Below, piece after piece: positions 39,429-51,700 of a DNA stretch of 64,000 nt. The number at the start of each line of letters is the position of its first letter. Positions within the stretch are counted from its first letter, which is position 1. A model generated the notes under the pieces. The model did no database searches. It had not been told where the DNA came from and saw only the letters and a list, made by a program, of their open reading frames with translations. Location of the stretch: contig NC_070604.1 of the NCBI RefSeq assembly GCF_027172205.1, positions 78,458,023 to 78,522,022 on the forward strand, read 5' to 3'. The translations under genes were made by a program, and so were the position numbers. The DNA comes from Podarcis raffonei. Its lineage: Eukaryota > Chordata > Lepidosauria > Squamata > Lacertidae.

Positions 39429-40029
39429 ATATCAATATACAGGAAATATGCAACAAGAATACAGTGAGATTAATACAACTAATACAATCAATCAAAACAA
39501 CACAATAGCAAAGATTTTCAGTGGTCAACGCAAGTAAAATAAAAGGGGGGGGGGCTAGAGCAGAACCTTTCACATTTAATCCGGATTTCCTCTTACCACA
39601 GAAACTAATTTGTTATACAGCTGCAATCACAGCTGGGGTGGAAGCTCATTAGCAGAACATTTTTGGCAGGCAAGATGTTGTCTCTGTGGTGATGTTTTGC
39701 TGGCTGCCATCTATTGCCACACCCCTACCTGTGTTTGCTCCTCAGCTGAGCACAACCCAGCCATTTTGTTTCCAGTGGCCCAAATGATACAAAGGTGCCT
39801 ATTTCCACCAACTACTGCAGGCTGGAAGGCACATTCAAAACTTCAACAAGCCGGTTGGGCAGAGCTATTCTCTCCAAATCTCCACACCGCGCATGGAGAC
39901 TGTAACTGCAGAACATACATTGAACTTAAAAAAACAAAAGCCAAATACAGAGGTCTTGTACAAGACCTCTTATTCACTCTTGTGCAAGCCTTGGGGCAGC
40001 AGTGGGCATCTCAGACCCAGGAGCCAAAT

Positions 40030-40205
40030 GAGAGGTAATGTGGTGTAGTGCTTAGTGTTAGACTAGGATCTGGGAGATCAGGGTTCGAATCCCCACTTGG
40101 CGTTGACGTTCACTGGGTGACTTTGGGCTGATCGCTGCCTCTGAGCCTAACCTGCTGTGGGGATTAACTATGAGGGGGAGAAACATGTTAGCTATAGCTG
40201 GTAAC
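40030..40205 (+). mobile_element. CORE-SINE (MIR-like, tRNA-derived)
   Basis: A-box-like TGTGGTGTAGTGCTTAGTGT, B-box GGGTTCGAATCCCC, then a core with GGGTGACTTTGGGCTGATCG and CTCTGAGCCTAACCTG. Diverged from the better preserved copy at 26.9 kb. Confidence 0.75.
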
Positions 40206-40209
40206 ATTT

Positions 40210-43200
40210 GCTCTCGCACGCTTCCTATGATTTTTTGTTAATTTTTATTTTTAAGTGTGCTGTGCATGCGTGTCTGTAATGGAGAAGAGGAAGTGTAGAG
40301 CAGAGAAGGACTGTTTGAGGAACAAAGTAAAACACAACCCAGAGACATCCTGTCAGACGCCGTCCCCCAGTGCGGATGGCAAGCAGCAGAATAGCAACAA
40401 ATATCCATGACAGGGGGAAAAAATGAGAATGCTTGGAAGCTGCCAGGGAGCCGCCTCCCAGTACAGGGCTGGCTGTGCTGCAGGAGGCAAAAAAATAAAA
40501 ATAAAAAACCCCATTCAGTCCAATGGGAATGCTTTGCCTGTCAGAGCCACACACCAGGGGCCCACACATGACTCATTTGACCCAGGATCACAGCCCCTGC
40601 TGCTCGCTGAGCTTCCCAGCACACTGGAGCCTTTCCCAAGTCAGAGCCTCTAAAAGGACGATTACTTGGCTCTAGTGTATCAGATTACTTTGTTCTTAGA
40701 GTTACATTTTAACTGAGAAAGTTTAACAGCGATGACTTATGGGCTTCTACAATTGGCAGCAGAAAAATGAGGAGAGGAAGTAATGGAAAATAACCACAAG
40801 CAAGGCCATTCCACGCTATGCACAATTCCTAGGCTCTTTGTCCAAGGTTGTGTTTTTTTTTGGAGGGCGAGGGTGAGGGGGTGGGGTGGGGGATTGTGGA
40901 AAATATTTTCCAGATACACAGGCCTGGCCTCACGAAGTACTTATTTATGCCAAGTTTATAAAAAGCAGCTGCAGACGGGACTGAATGGAAGGGTTACACT
41001 GCTGTCTGCCTTCCAGAATGTGCTTTGGTTCACACCCTGTCCCAGAAAGCAAAGCTGATTTCTCAAACCTCCGTAAATTTGTGTATACACATGTTTGGAT
41101 GCTCAAAATGTGTGTGCGGGGGGGGGGGGGAGATTGAGATTGTGAAGGCCCCTGCAGACGGGTCCTTTATTGGAAATGTATTCTGCAACAAGTTCTTAAC
41201 ACAATAATAGTGCCTTAGTGGTAGATTTATTCTAGCTTGGTTTGGTATCCTGTGTTTCCCCATTACTGCTGTCCAGAGGGACTTGAGCACCACAAAAGCA
41301 GGACAGAAATAAACAAGAACCTTTGTAGAACAAAAACTTACAGGATTTCAGCAGGAGGTTACAAGAGCTGCACTGATGGGCAGTGAAGCAGTGTGACAAC
41401 GCCAAAACTTTTGCAGGCACAAGCTCTTTGGCAAGTGTGATTGTGTGTGGCCACCCCAATGGCATCATGAGCACAAATCATCAGAGAAACACAGCAAAAA
41501 GGATGTCTGGAGAAGCCCAAGAACTGTTCCTGTAGAAGAAAACTCATCCAAATATACATATTCAAAGGGTTGTCAAGTTTTTTTTGTTTTTTTACAAAGC
41601 CCTGCTCCAGTGCCTTCCGCACCAGTACGATGCACAGAAATTACGCAGATGAAGCATTCCACCACCGCTTTAATTCCACGCTGGGAAAATTTCCCAATAG
41701 GAAGTTAGCAGATTAATCAAATGCACACAGGCTTGCTTAACAACTCTGAGCCAAACATCAGAAACAGCATGGTTTCAAACGTGTATCATGAGGTCTGGAA
41801 ACATGATGTAAGGACGCTTCCACAGTGTCTCCGTGTTGCATGTGGGATTCAATCACTTGCCAGCCAATTCAGGTTGCACAACTAAAGAAGATGTGACGGT
41901 CCTGCTGGCCACACCTGCTTCAATAAAACTGGCCATTTTGCAATAAGCAAAGGGATGGGGAAATGCACTTGGAAGCATGGGATAACAATGGCTTGATGCG
42001 GCATCATATAACCTTCCGGCAATCAATTAATGCTCAATAAACAGTTGGCATTATATAACCTCCCCACCGAACTTTGTGCAAAGAAATCAAGATGGCTGCT
42101 CAGTAAACAGGTCATCTGGAAGCAACCTAATAAAGCCAGGGGAAAACTAAAGACAAGCACTGTGCCAACTATGATATGATATTCTGCGCTGAACAGAGTG
42201 TGCCCTGCATAGTCAAAGATAAACAAGTCACTGTTCCTTACCTTCTCACTGTGTTGCTAAGCCCACATGTTGATCCAGGACATTTAAGACGGAATGAATG
42301 GACTTACAGGATCATGACTTTAATACTGAACTTGGGACTGGATTACTCTTTCCTGTTTTTAGTAAAGTTTCTGTAGTTTCCCTCCCTTTGTTTGTACTGC
42401 ACACTGCAAACGTCTGCTATAGGCCGCAGGCTGCGCCAAGAATCCTTTGGGGTTTATTTTCCATATTTCACTTGGAGTGCAATTTAAAACATCTATCCTG
42501 ATTCCTGGCCAGAAGAAGTACAGTATGGCTGCTGTACACGGCAGAAGGTGATGTCAGAACAAGAGTCCCTACAGCAGACGTTTTCTTTTAAGTTTAGATA
42601 CCTAAAATCTTCTTGTCAAAGAACAGCAAACCCAGAGCAGATTCCATCGAATTTTGTCCCCAGTAGGCTGGGAGAGAGTGGTGAGGAAGGAAAGAGGGTG
42701 GGAAGCAGTCAGTTTGTCTGGGAATATATATTATTGTTTCCAAAGATAAAGCCACCTTTGCTCAAACTAATTATTGTCTAATGTTTTAAGGTACCCCAAC
42801 TAGGTAGGCTGAGGTGCCAAAAATCCTCCACTAGGATTCTAGTCTAGGGCTGCGATACCTCAGGCCCAAGGCAGCATGCGGATTTGAACCCCTGTGCTTT
42901 GAAATCACTCAGAATAACAATGCTGAGAAAGCCGACACTGCATCAGAAATATCGGTCAGGACAATATTTCCTGGCAATTGTTTGAGAAAAGCTTTTCTCA
43001 GAACTAATTGCTCCTAAGGGGGTTGCATTTACCTGTTTTGGGAGAGGGAGCAAGGATGGATTTTGAACCATTGTTTCCTACAATGAGACACAACGCTGGG
43101 AACGGGTCCAAAACTACAACATTTGTAATGGATCATCAAACAATTTCCCCCTCTGTCTTCATAAGGTAGTGGATGAAATTATCAATTCGCGAGAGATAAA

Positions 43201-43270
43201 GTGAGGGGGGTGGGAAGAGTTTTACAGGAAAGAGGGAGGGGAAATAATTTATCTAACTGCAAGAGTGCCA
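40210..43270. other. Intergenic, no gene seen
   Basis: Largely complex sequence with one G13 run (41118-41130). A B-box-like GGATTTGAACCCCTGTG near 42,882 may be the last trace of a tRNA-derived SINE. No supported exon. Confidence 0.5.
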
Positions 43271-43273
43271 CAT

Positions 43274-43286
43274 TGCCATCTAGTGG
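43274..43286. promoter_or_regulatory. CTCF-like motif
   Basis: TGCCATCTAGTGG fits all 13 positions of YGCCMYCTRSTGG and is followed by TGGAGG. The best CTCF-like match I found in the window. Confidence 0.45.
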
Positions 43287-43804
43287 TGGAGGTGTGGAAC
43301 TCCTGCTTCAACCTCCCTATAGAGTGGTCTCAGGCCTTGTGATATATCAAGGTTTATATTTCCAGAAAATTTGGGTATTGTCACATATTCTTACATCTCC
43401 AGAATGGGAGAGAAGTAACTACTGGATCTGAATGTAGTCCAACACCTTCACCACTACTAGTTTTATCAAGACTGCCTCACCAGCGGGGACTCCGTTTAAA
43501 TTCTGGGCTCCTTTCAGGAGTGGTAGCAGCCATGGCTACCCATTTTTAATTTTGTTTTAACCCTGTTACATAATGTTTCCAGTCAGCCTGTAGCACATAA
43601 TGCAAAGTGAATGAAAGCTAGTGTATATCTGGAGCTCCTTCAAAAGTCTGAATTAAAAAATTCTGTGGTGAACCAAAACTTGCTTTCCATTCTAGTGATT
43701 TCCACTCTTCAAGTACTGTCATATACATTCCGCCCACCCACCCCCATGCCAAATCATCACTTTTGATTTCAGGAAGAAATCAGCTATCCAACCATCACCA
43801 AACT

Positions 43805-43905
43805 GTTCCTCTCCAGCTTCGGACTACAACTCCTCACTGGCTTGGGCTGATGGGAATTATAGTCCAAAACAGCTGAAAGAGATCAGGATGGTGATTGGCA
43901 TATGG
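43805..43905. repeat. Palindromic ACTACAACTCC-type MITE
   Basis: Inverted halves: CCATCACCAAACTGTTCCTC with GGACTACAACTCCTC at the left, and TGGGAATTATAGTCC with GATGGTGATTGG at the right. Confidence 0.5.
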
Positions 43906-44624
43906 TGCCTTGGATAGCTATGATTTCTTGTTCCACCATGACCTACACAAAGGATGCAGACCAGGTTTTGTGTATATACTTCCTGTCTGCTAAGTGACCT
44001 TACAGCCAGCTTGGTCACCACAGCTGTCAAATGCAGTGAACTGGCTCAGATTCTTAAAAGAGGAATGTTGCTAACATTCCTTTGTCCCTCATGGTCCTTC
44101 ACCCTCCCCTCCGACCATTGAAGAAGCTGCATATGGTAACATGTGAAGAAAGACCCTTTGCATGAGTATGCAGCTCCTAGACCTGACGTAACTAGCTCCA
44201 AAACAAGCTAGTTCTCTTTATTTTCTTAAAGCACCATCATGCCCCCACCAAAACCTTATTCTTAATAAATTATCATAAAAGTGGGTAGGGGGGTTCTTGT
44301 GTGCATTTTGACTGGACACAAAGGGATATTTCCTCTTCATGTGGCTAGGCTATTTGGCTTCACACTATGTGTGTCTATAAGTAGGGTCAGACAGAGAAAA
44401 GCAAGCTACCTTGTGCTCAGGTAAGAGACAGGGGAGAGCGGAATGCTCTGTCTTACTTTGTAAATATTTGCCTTGCACCCTGGGGCTTCACTTTTCCCTG
44501 AGGCTGAGGGAATGTAAGGGGTCTGCAGTGGGAGCCTATTTACCCTGCATGACTGGCCTGTCCAGACTGCTAGCTGAGAAAAGCCTTACAGTTACAGCCC
44601 ATAACATTGTCTCTCCACGTAAGG

Positions 44625-44760
44625 CAGTTGTGAGGATCCTTTGGCACTCCAGATGTTGCTGGACTCCTATCATCCCTGGCCATTGGCCATGGTTGCTGGG
44701 GCTGATGGGAGTTGTAGTTCAGCGACATCTGGAAAGCCAAAGGGTCTCCACACCCAGTTC
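44625..44760. repeat. Palindromic ACTACAACTCCCAT-type MITE
   Basis: GGATCCTTTGGCACTCCAGA at the left is mirrored by CTGGAAAGCCAAAGGGTCTC at the right, with GCTGATGGGAGTTGTAGTTC between. About 135 bp, moderately preserved. Confidence 0.6.
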
Positions 44761-45519
44761 TGCTGGGCCGGTTACATTACTGTCAGACATAAAAATCCAA
44801 GAAGCCTGTGCAATCCAACATCCTGCTTTCCACAGTGCCTAACTTTACTGGTCTTTTAAATAAGATTTCTATTAACATGAGCTGAGAGCATGACATAACT
44901 CCACAAACTATAGGAGGCAATAGTGTGCAATAGCCTTTTCCCACTCCTGTTCCCCAGCAGCTGGCATTTATTTTTTTAAAAAAATTAATTGAAATATTTT
45001 CATGGATAACAAGGGTACATAAGTCTGTTTTCAACCATAGTCCTTTCTACAGGTCAGTTATATTCAGTTTTAGATACTGCTGTCATAGACATTGTGAAGT
45101 TGTGGGGGGGAGAATCAGGGAAAGAAGAGGTGGGGATAATGATAACTGGCATTTAGAGGCCTGCTACCACTTATACTGGAGACAATATATAGCCATTGAT
45201 ACCCTTGTCCCTCCCATGTATTTGTGCCACAAGTCCCCTGTTATAGTGGGTCATGGTAACATACAATGACCAGGATTTCATTGGGGGTCGGTGTGTGCAC
45301 TAGCTAGGACATAGTAAGATTGGTTGGCCAGCCCTACATCCCTTGCAGTTAAAACCACCACCAGAACCAGTCACCTGGTGAGGAAGCCACTTCCCAAAGG
45401 AATTATATGAGCTGGCACTCAGCAACAATTTGTGATGGAAGATGGAATAATCCAAAATAGTATTGTTTATACTGAACTGCATCAATCAATGATAGGAACC
45501 TACCTGAACCCTCAGATCT

Positions 45520-45790
45520 TCATCCCAGGTCTCTCTCCAGATCGCTCCTCTGAGGATTATGACACGGGAGAGGGCCTTTTTCAGTTGCAGCTTCCACATG
45601 TGGGGTCTGCCTGGCACCTTCACTGACATCTTTTTGGAACCAGGTATAAACTTACCTTTTCCCCTCCGGCCTTTGCTGGGCTGAGTTGATTATGTTTTAT
45701 TGTTAGTGTAAAACCAAAGCTTTCTGTTGTTGGGAAGGATTGCTATAATTTTATTTAAAAGCTACATATTTTGTGGCTTTTCTTCCTTTC
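45520..45790 (+). mobile_element. LINE (L2/CR1 group) 3' end remnant
   Basis: Contains GACACGGGAGAGGGCCTTTT, translating to TRERAFF, a phrase of the ORF2 C-terminus in this LINE group, followed by an AT-rich tail. Diverged. Confidence 0.5.
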
Positions 45791-46263
45791 ATGGTATAAT
45801 GTATTTTTCTTTATGTCTATAAATGCATGTCATTTGGAGACCTTTCTAGGTAACAAGCAAGTAATGAATAACAATATTTTTGCTGACGTTACAATTTTTA
45901 AAAATTTAGAGACAGAAAGTAGGAGGAGACAAGTTGATGCAAGTCCACAATACATGCCCATGCTGTGCCTAACCCTAACTTGGACTGAAACATCTGCAGG
46001 GCCAAGTCATGATTGGTCCTGCTATAGCGTTCATCTTGGAGGCAGGAGGTGTCAGAAAGAAGCTGGCAGACCATCGAGCTAGCGTTCTCCACTTACTTCA
46101 GTAGGAGAACTGCAACATTAGCTTCACAAGGAAAGCCTTCTACCAGCATTGGAGGTGAGCAAAACTTCAGTGTGAGTATAGGATTCCAACTAGTCTCAAC
46201 TCCTTGACCCACTGCAGCCCAACCTCTCTTCCTTTTCTGGCTCTTGTACCAGCAATGCACCAC

Positions 46264-46735
46264 CGCTTGTAGTAGCTACAGCAACATAACAAAACTAGTT
46301 GAAACAAAATAAAAAAATTCATTCCAGTAGCACCTGTTGACGACTTAACAACTGCAAATGGTCTTACAGGAAAAAGCAAGGGGTGAGATAGCTAAAAATA
46401 GCTTTATCATGTATAATGAGATAAGAATCCAATGTCTCTGTTCAGACCAGGTCTCTCCATGGTTTTAAGTTTGGTAATAAGTCAACAGGTTTACCACACC
46501 TATCAGCCAATCACCCATTCCCACCACTCTTCTGAGTAATGTCCCTCCCCACCCTCTCACTATATATAAAGGTCTGGCGACTTCTGTTTCAGTGTATCTG
46601 AAGAAGTGTGCATGCACACAAAAGCTCATACCAATAACAAACTTAGTTGGTCTCTAAGGTGCTACTGGAAGGATTTTTTTTATTTTGTTTCGACTACGGC
46701 AGACCAACACGGCTACCTACCTGCAACTGTAACAA
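46264..46735 (+). mobile_element. Penelope-like element fragments, convergent pair with hammerhead-like core
   Basis: The right copy (about 46,560-46,735) has CTGAAGAAGTGTGCATGCAC, TTAGTTGGTCTCTAAGGTGC and AGACCAACACGGCTACC, phrases of a repeat widespread in reptiles that I recall being classed as Penelope-like. CTGAAGA, a self-complementary stem (46606-46619) and AAAAG resemble the hammerhead order CUGANGA-stem II-GAAA. A diverged inverted copy of the same segment lies at 46264-46335. Family call is from memory. Confidence 0.55.
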
Positions 46736-47633
46736 AACTAGGTCAGCGTTTACAACGCCCGCAAAGCATTAAGGGATTTAGTAGCGATCCTTTCCTCACC
46801 CAGCACATCTAACCAGTAATCTGAATTATAGTTAAGCTTGACTTACATCAGCTGCACTGCAGTCTGTATTCACCCCTCCCTTCAAGCAGTGAGTTTAAGA
46901 TTACCTTTCATTCACCATCTCCTCCTCCAAGCAGCACCACATTCCAAGCCCTTTGAGACTCACCCAGCCTTCAGGAGATGTCCTTTTGGGGGGGGTTAGG
47001 GGCAATGAGGGTGGCAGTGGAGAGAGAGGATGGAAAATTTTCCCTTGGGCAACTGCTGCTTTAGATGCAACCCAATGTGTGTATTTTATTTGGCTGGCTA
47101 ATGTTAAGTAATGTTAAATAAGCAGAAAAATATTTCATAAAGGAACTATGTATGGACACAGCTGGGTCAAATCAATGATAGAGAATTCTGAAGGGAAACA
47201 AGTACATAATGTTGACTGCATGGTCTGAATATTTCCTACATAACGAAGTTGTTCACTATGTAATTCTGTCACTAAAAAAAATACAGCAAAGTTGTGCATC
47301 CTGTAAAATTTGGACAAGGTGCTTGGCAAACAATATTAAAAAATTCAGCCATGACTTCCTATAAGCTTTAGAATGCAAAGCCCTATTACTTGTAAAGAAA
47401 TAGTCAAGTTGGAAAAGACCACCATAAATATTTTCTCTTACATTTCCGTTCTCTTAAAAAGAAAAAAATCAGACTGCCTGACATTTCTGCCTATAATAAA
47501 AAGAACCAGGAATGGCTTCAAAACAACTTACAATTGTAAGTAAAACACTTCTGTATGATAAATTTTATATTTGGCTTCCTTTAGCAATGTTTTCTTTTGA
47601 AATGTTTTAAGGTGTGTGTGTGTGTATATATAT

Positions 47634-47993
47634 AATTTCTATACCATTTATATTTTAAAGAAAACATCTCAAAGCTTTTTACAGCTGAAGAAATATAAAG
47701 TATGCATTCAAAGCAACATACTTAACAGGAAATGAAAATATTATCTTAAAGATTTCAAAATAAAATATTACAAAAATATAAATAAAATATTACAAAAATA
47801 TTATCTTAAAGATTTCAAAATAAAATATTACAAAAGAGGTTAGTTAACCTCTTTTGTAATATTTTATTTTGAAATCTTTAAGATAATATTTTTGTTTCCT
47901 GTTAAGTATGTTGCTTTGAATGCATACTTTATATTTCTTCAGCTGTAAAAAGCTTTGAGATGTTTTCTTTAAAATATAAATGGCATAGAAATT
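47634..47993. repeat. Near-perfect inverted repeat of a LINE tail, 2-bp centre
   Basis: The left arm is 47634-47842 and the right arm 47845-47993, mirrored around GT at 47843-47844. The arms match with only a few mismatches. The left arm is 60 bp longer because a 60-bp unit within it (ATTATCTTAAAGATTTC at 47740 and again at 47800) is duplicated. Each arm is the LINE 3' tail family seen at 9.5 kb. Confidence 0.95.
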
Positions 47994-48725
47994 AAATTAA
48001 TATTATTATATAATAATAATAATTTACTAGTGAGGTCCTAATGAGTTAATAGGAAAATGATTCTATGAACCTCTGAGTTGTGCCCCCATAATACGTTTCT
48101 CTTCTTAGTTATATTTTTTGAGATTGATTACAATAAAACTGCATTTAAAATGATTTAGGATTTCAAAACGATTGTTTTACTTTGTTATTTTACTTGGTGT
48201 AAGATGCCTTGTAGGTCCATTAGATCCAAACAACCAAAGACAAAATAAAGTTAATAAGAGCTATCTGAAAAATAATAGTCCTGGGCACTGTACAGAACAT
48301 GCTGAAATTTGTCACTATCCCTTTGACATTTGAATGAGCACACATACACATGGGAGGGCAGGTACGTCTTTTAATGCCTTAGCTTTGGGTTTTTCAAAAA
48401 TGAGCACAGGGGTTTTTTATGTTGTAGTAATACATCTTTTATATGTACAATGCTGCAACTGTATATATAAATGACATTAATGATACTTTTTATAACTCAA
48501 CATGGTGTATTTATAAAATGAATTTATCAAAATACACTTTGCACTAGATAATAAATAAAGTCCAGCCAAACCAACCCACTCAAAGTTAAAATTAACTTTG
48601 GTCGGTTCAAATGTGGTATACAGTTCATGAGTTCTATGCTTACTCCTTTACCCTGCTCTTCTTCCCCCCCCAGTGATGCTCATATTTTGGGCTAAGGAAA
48701 CACTTGTTTTTCCAGCTGAAATTTC

Positions 48726-48770
48726 TCATTCCACATCATCTTCAGCCAAGCACTGTGCACTTACAATTCT
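48726..48770 (-). CDS. TOMM20: TOMM20 coding exon 5 (terminal)
   Basis: Encodes RIVSAQCLAEDDVE and a TGA stop. The acceptor is TTTTACAG. The 3' untranslated region continues to lower coordinates through AT-rich, non-repetitive DNA. I could not fix its end: an ATTAAA-type signal (minus strand) lies at 48370-48375, but human TOMM20 has a UTR of several kb, so the message may run into the inverted repeat at 47.6-48.0 kb. Confidence 0.96.
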   Translation of the reverse strand, partial: RIVSAQCLAEDDVE

Positions 48771-51700
48771 CTGTAAAAGAAAATATTTGAATCATCTTAG
48801 AGTAATAAGACTCTCTCTCGTCAGGTGAATTACAGAATGAGTTGCAACCTGCAAAATTAAATTTATATTCTCCCTCTTCTGTGAAAATCAACATTAGTAA
48901 GAAAGCAGCAGGTAAACAGCAAGTGCAGCAAGGATCTAATAAGCTTCCTAATCAAAATACAGTATTTATAAAAATGAAATTGTGCAGTATTTGGCCAAGC
49001 GAACATCAACCAAACTTGATGCACCTGGGATCCAGTAATTAAACTTGCATCTATTGCTGCTGTTAATATTTTACTCCGCTTGCTTTAGTTAGCTTGAAAT
49101 TAACTAAATGAAACAAATCCCAATAAATCTTGGTTATGCAGATTTCTTATGTTCAGCCAGAATGAAAACACTGAAAAAGCCCTTTAGCAGTTATAGTGTG
49201 GCCCATTTTCCAAATTCTGATTGCAGCTGCAAGCTCTTAAGAACCCCAGGTCTGATTTGTTTTTAGCTCAAGTTTTAGATCTGTCAGAAATGTCTGACGA
49301 GCAACAGGCTGTGGGTGAAATCCAGAGGTGTCCATTTGCCAGTGGAAGCAACATCCAGCCATTCTATGGGAGTCCACTTCCTGTCCTCTGCAACCGAGTG
49401 CTGCCTAAAATATGCTCACAAATGTTGGGGGACCCTCCAAAGTAGGTTGGGGGCATGGGGAAGAAAGAGAAAGCCTGCTTGCATGGCAGCTACTGTTACC
49501 CAGTGGTTTCCAACACAGGTACTCATGCGCAAATAAGGGTTTTTACTGCTCCTCATGGTGCCGCAACCACTTTTGGAACTCTTCTCTTTTAGGAATATCT
49601 TGTCCAATTCATACTTCCAGATATGCTCACCTGAACAATATGGTTTGAACTAACCTCCTGAATAGATGGGGCTGTCAAAATGGTATATGGAAAGTTCTAT
49701 AGTGAGGAATCCATCACTGCCCTTTATACCACCCGTTGTCAGCAAGATTGTACCACAGAACAGGGGTAACAAACAAGGTGGCCTCCAGGAAGTTGGACTA
49801 TAACTGTCATCAGCCCCAACCAGAATAGCAAATGGTCAGATATGATGTGGCATGAAGTTAAGGGCAAGCTCTGAACGCCAGTCATTTAGGATTTGGGAGC
49901 TGGGTGGACAGCTGCATCATGAACCAACTGAAGATTACAGACAATCCTCAAAAGCAGCCTTTCACAGAACACATTATCAGAGGACATCTTGGGAGCTAGG
50001 AATATATAAAACTGCTAGATCATCTTTTCCCTTTAATTCTGAGTTATATGTGAGTTTGTTCAGACACAGTAAACCCTTCTTATTAAAGGGAAGCAAATAA
50101 TTGCTCTTGCACATTGGAAATCTGCTTCAACCCTTTCAACAGGGTTGCATCAAATTGTGTTGTTCCACAGAAGGCTCACTGATTCAATGAAAGCTTCTGT
50201 GAATGGAAAGCAGGAGGTAACTAATTCCCCCGCCTCCCTCTGCAACCCCCTTCCACGCTGCCCAGGAGATGGCCTGAAGGCAAAACGAGGCCAATAACTT
50301 GCTGAAGCTAAGCAGGTCTGGGTCTGGTCAGTGGCTGGATAGGAGACTGCCTGGGAACCACATGTGTGCCATCTTGGATTTCATAATGGAAGAAAGGCAG
50401 GATAGAAAATAAATTGCCTCCTCCTTCCATTCATAGAAGCATCAAAAGAGTTAACAGAAACACACTTCTGGATATAACCCAGAGTAGCTGCATATAGTAG
50501 GAATGAATATTATGGGGTTTGAGAGCTACAGTTGTTCTGACAAGCAGTCCTTGGTCTCAAGGACAGCAAGCAAGCAGGCAGTAGGCACAATTGCCAGAAA
50601 CGCTGCTTGCGAAGTCAGAATCGTGCCATAATATGAGAAAGGCAAAAACACCACCAGGTGCCAGCTTCTGTTCCCACTGGACTGATCCCTAGGGCCTTTT
50701 AACACCAATTGCCTTGTGGGATGCTAGTTCCTGCTCAAGTGGAGCTGTTTTGTTTCAAGTGCCCATTGTATCTTCTGAGCTGCTTTGAGGAACTAGAGTT
50801 AAAAATGGGATGTATTTGCACTAAATGAAACAAAACAGAACCACCACTTGCTCAATTCCAGTTAGAAAACCCCCCTGATTTTAAAGTCAAGTCTACTAAT
50901 GTGATGAATTAGGCAATTGTCTCAGTATCAGCAAAACCACCAAAAACTATTTGTAAAGTTGCAACACTGAGCACACTTTCTTGGGAGCAGCAACGCTGTT
51001 AAAAATCAGTGGGAACAAACATGCACAGGAGCAGGCAAACAATGTTGATTGCGACTACTCCTATTTCAAAATACGAAAAGGAGTGCATAAAACAGCTTTC
51101 CATACCTGGCTAATTGTGGGGAGTTTAGTGAGAAGCATCTGGAACACTGGTGGCGGAAGCGTCTGCTGCAGAACTTGTAGTAACTGCTGCGGTTGTCCAC
51201 ACACAGCAATGGCATTCGTCAAGTGATCAACACCCTTTTCATATTCTCCTGTAAAATATGAAGCATGTTAAATTGGCAATCATTAGCTTTGCACTTTTAG
51301 GCTTCATTTGTCACTCATCTTCAGTTAATAGCAAATCTTACTGTATATCCAAGGGAATTTAAGTCAATTTACCAACACTTTATTCCCAGATGCCATTTTT
51401 AAATAGAAAATAAAATAGAAATAATTCCTAACTACCCTTCAGATGATATTTGGGTAGCTTGGATGGCTTAGTATCCCAGAACCGAGAAGGATTTCTGGTC
51501 AAGGTACTCATTACAACTAGAATATTTTTTTCAAGTAAATGGAGGACAGTAAACCTCCATTTGCTGACTGATAACGAAATACATTATTGACTTGAGACTT
51601 TGAGAAAGGCAGAAATGCCCAATTTGACACCATTTCACTGAGTGTCATCTTTTTAAGATAGGGTGGTTGTGATGATAATGTAATCATGGTAGGAAATTTC

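Noticed and set aside
50510-50760. Possible H/ACA snoRNA (SNORA14B-like) on the minus strand in TOMM20 intron 4
   Set aside because: There are stems and an ACA near the expected place, but I could not build a convincing two-hairpin H/ACA fold or recall the snoRNA sequence well enough to match it.
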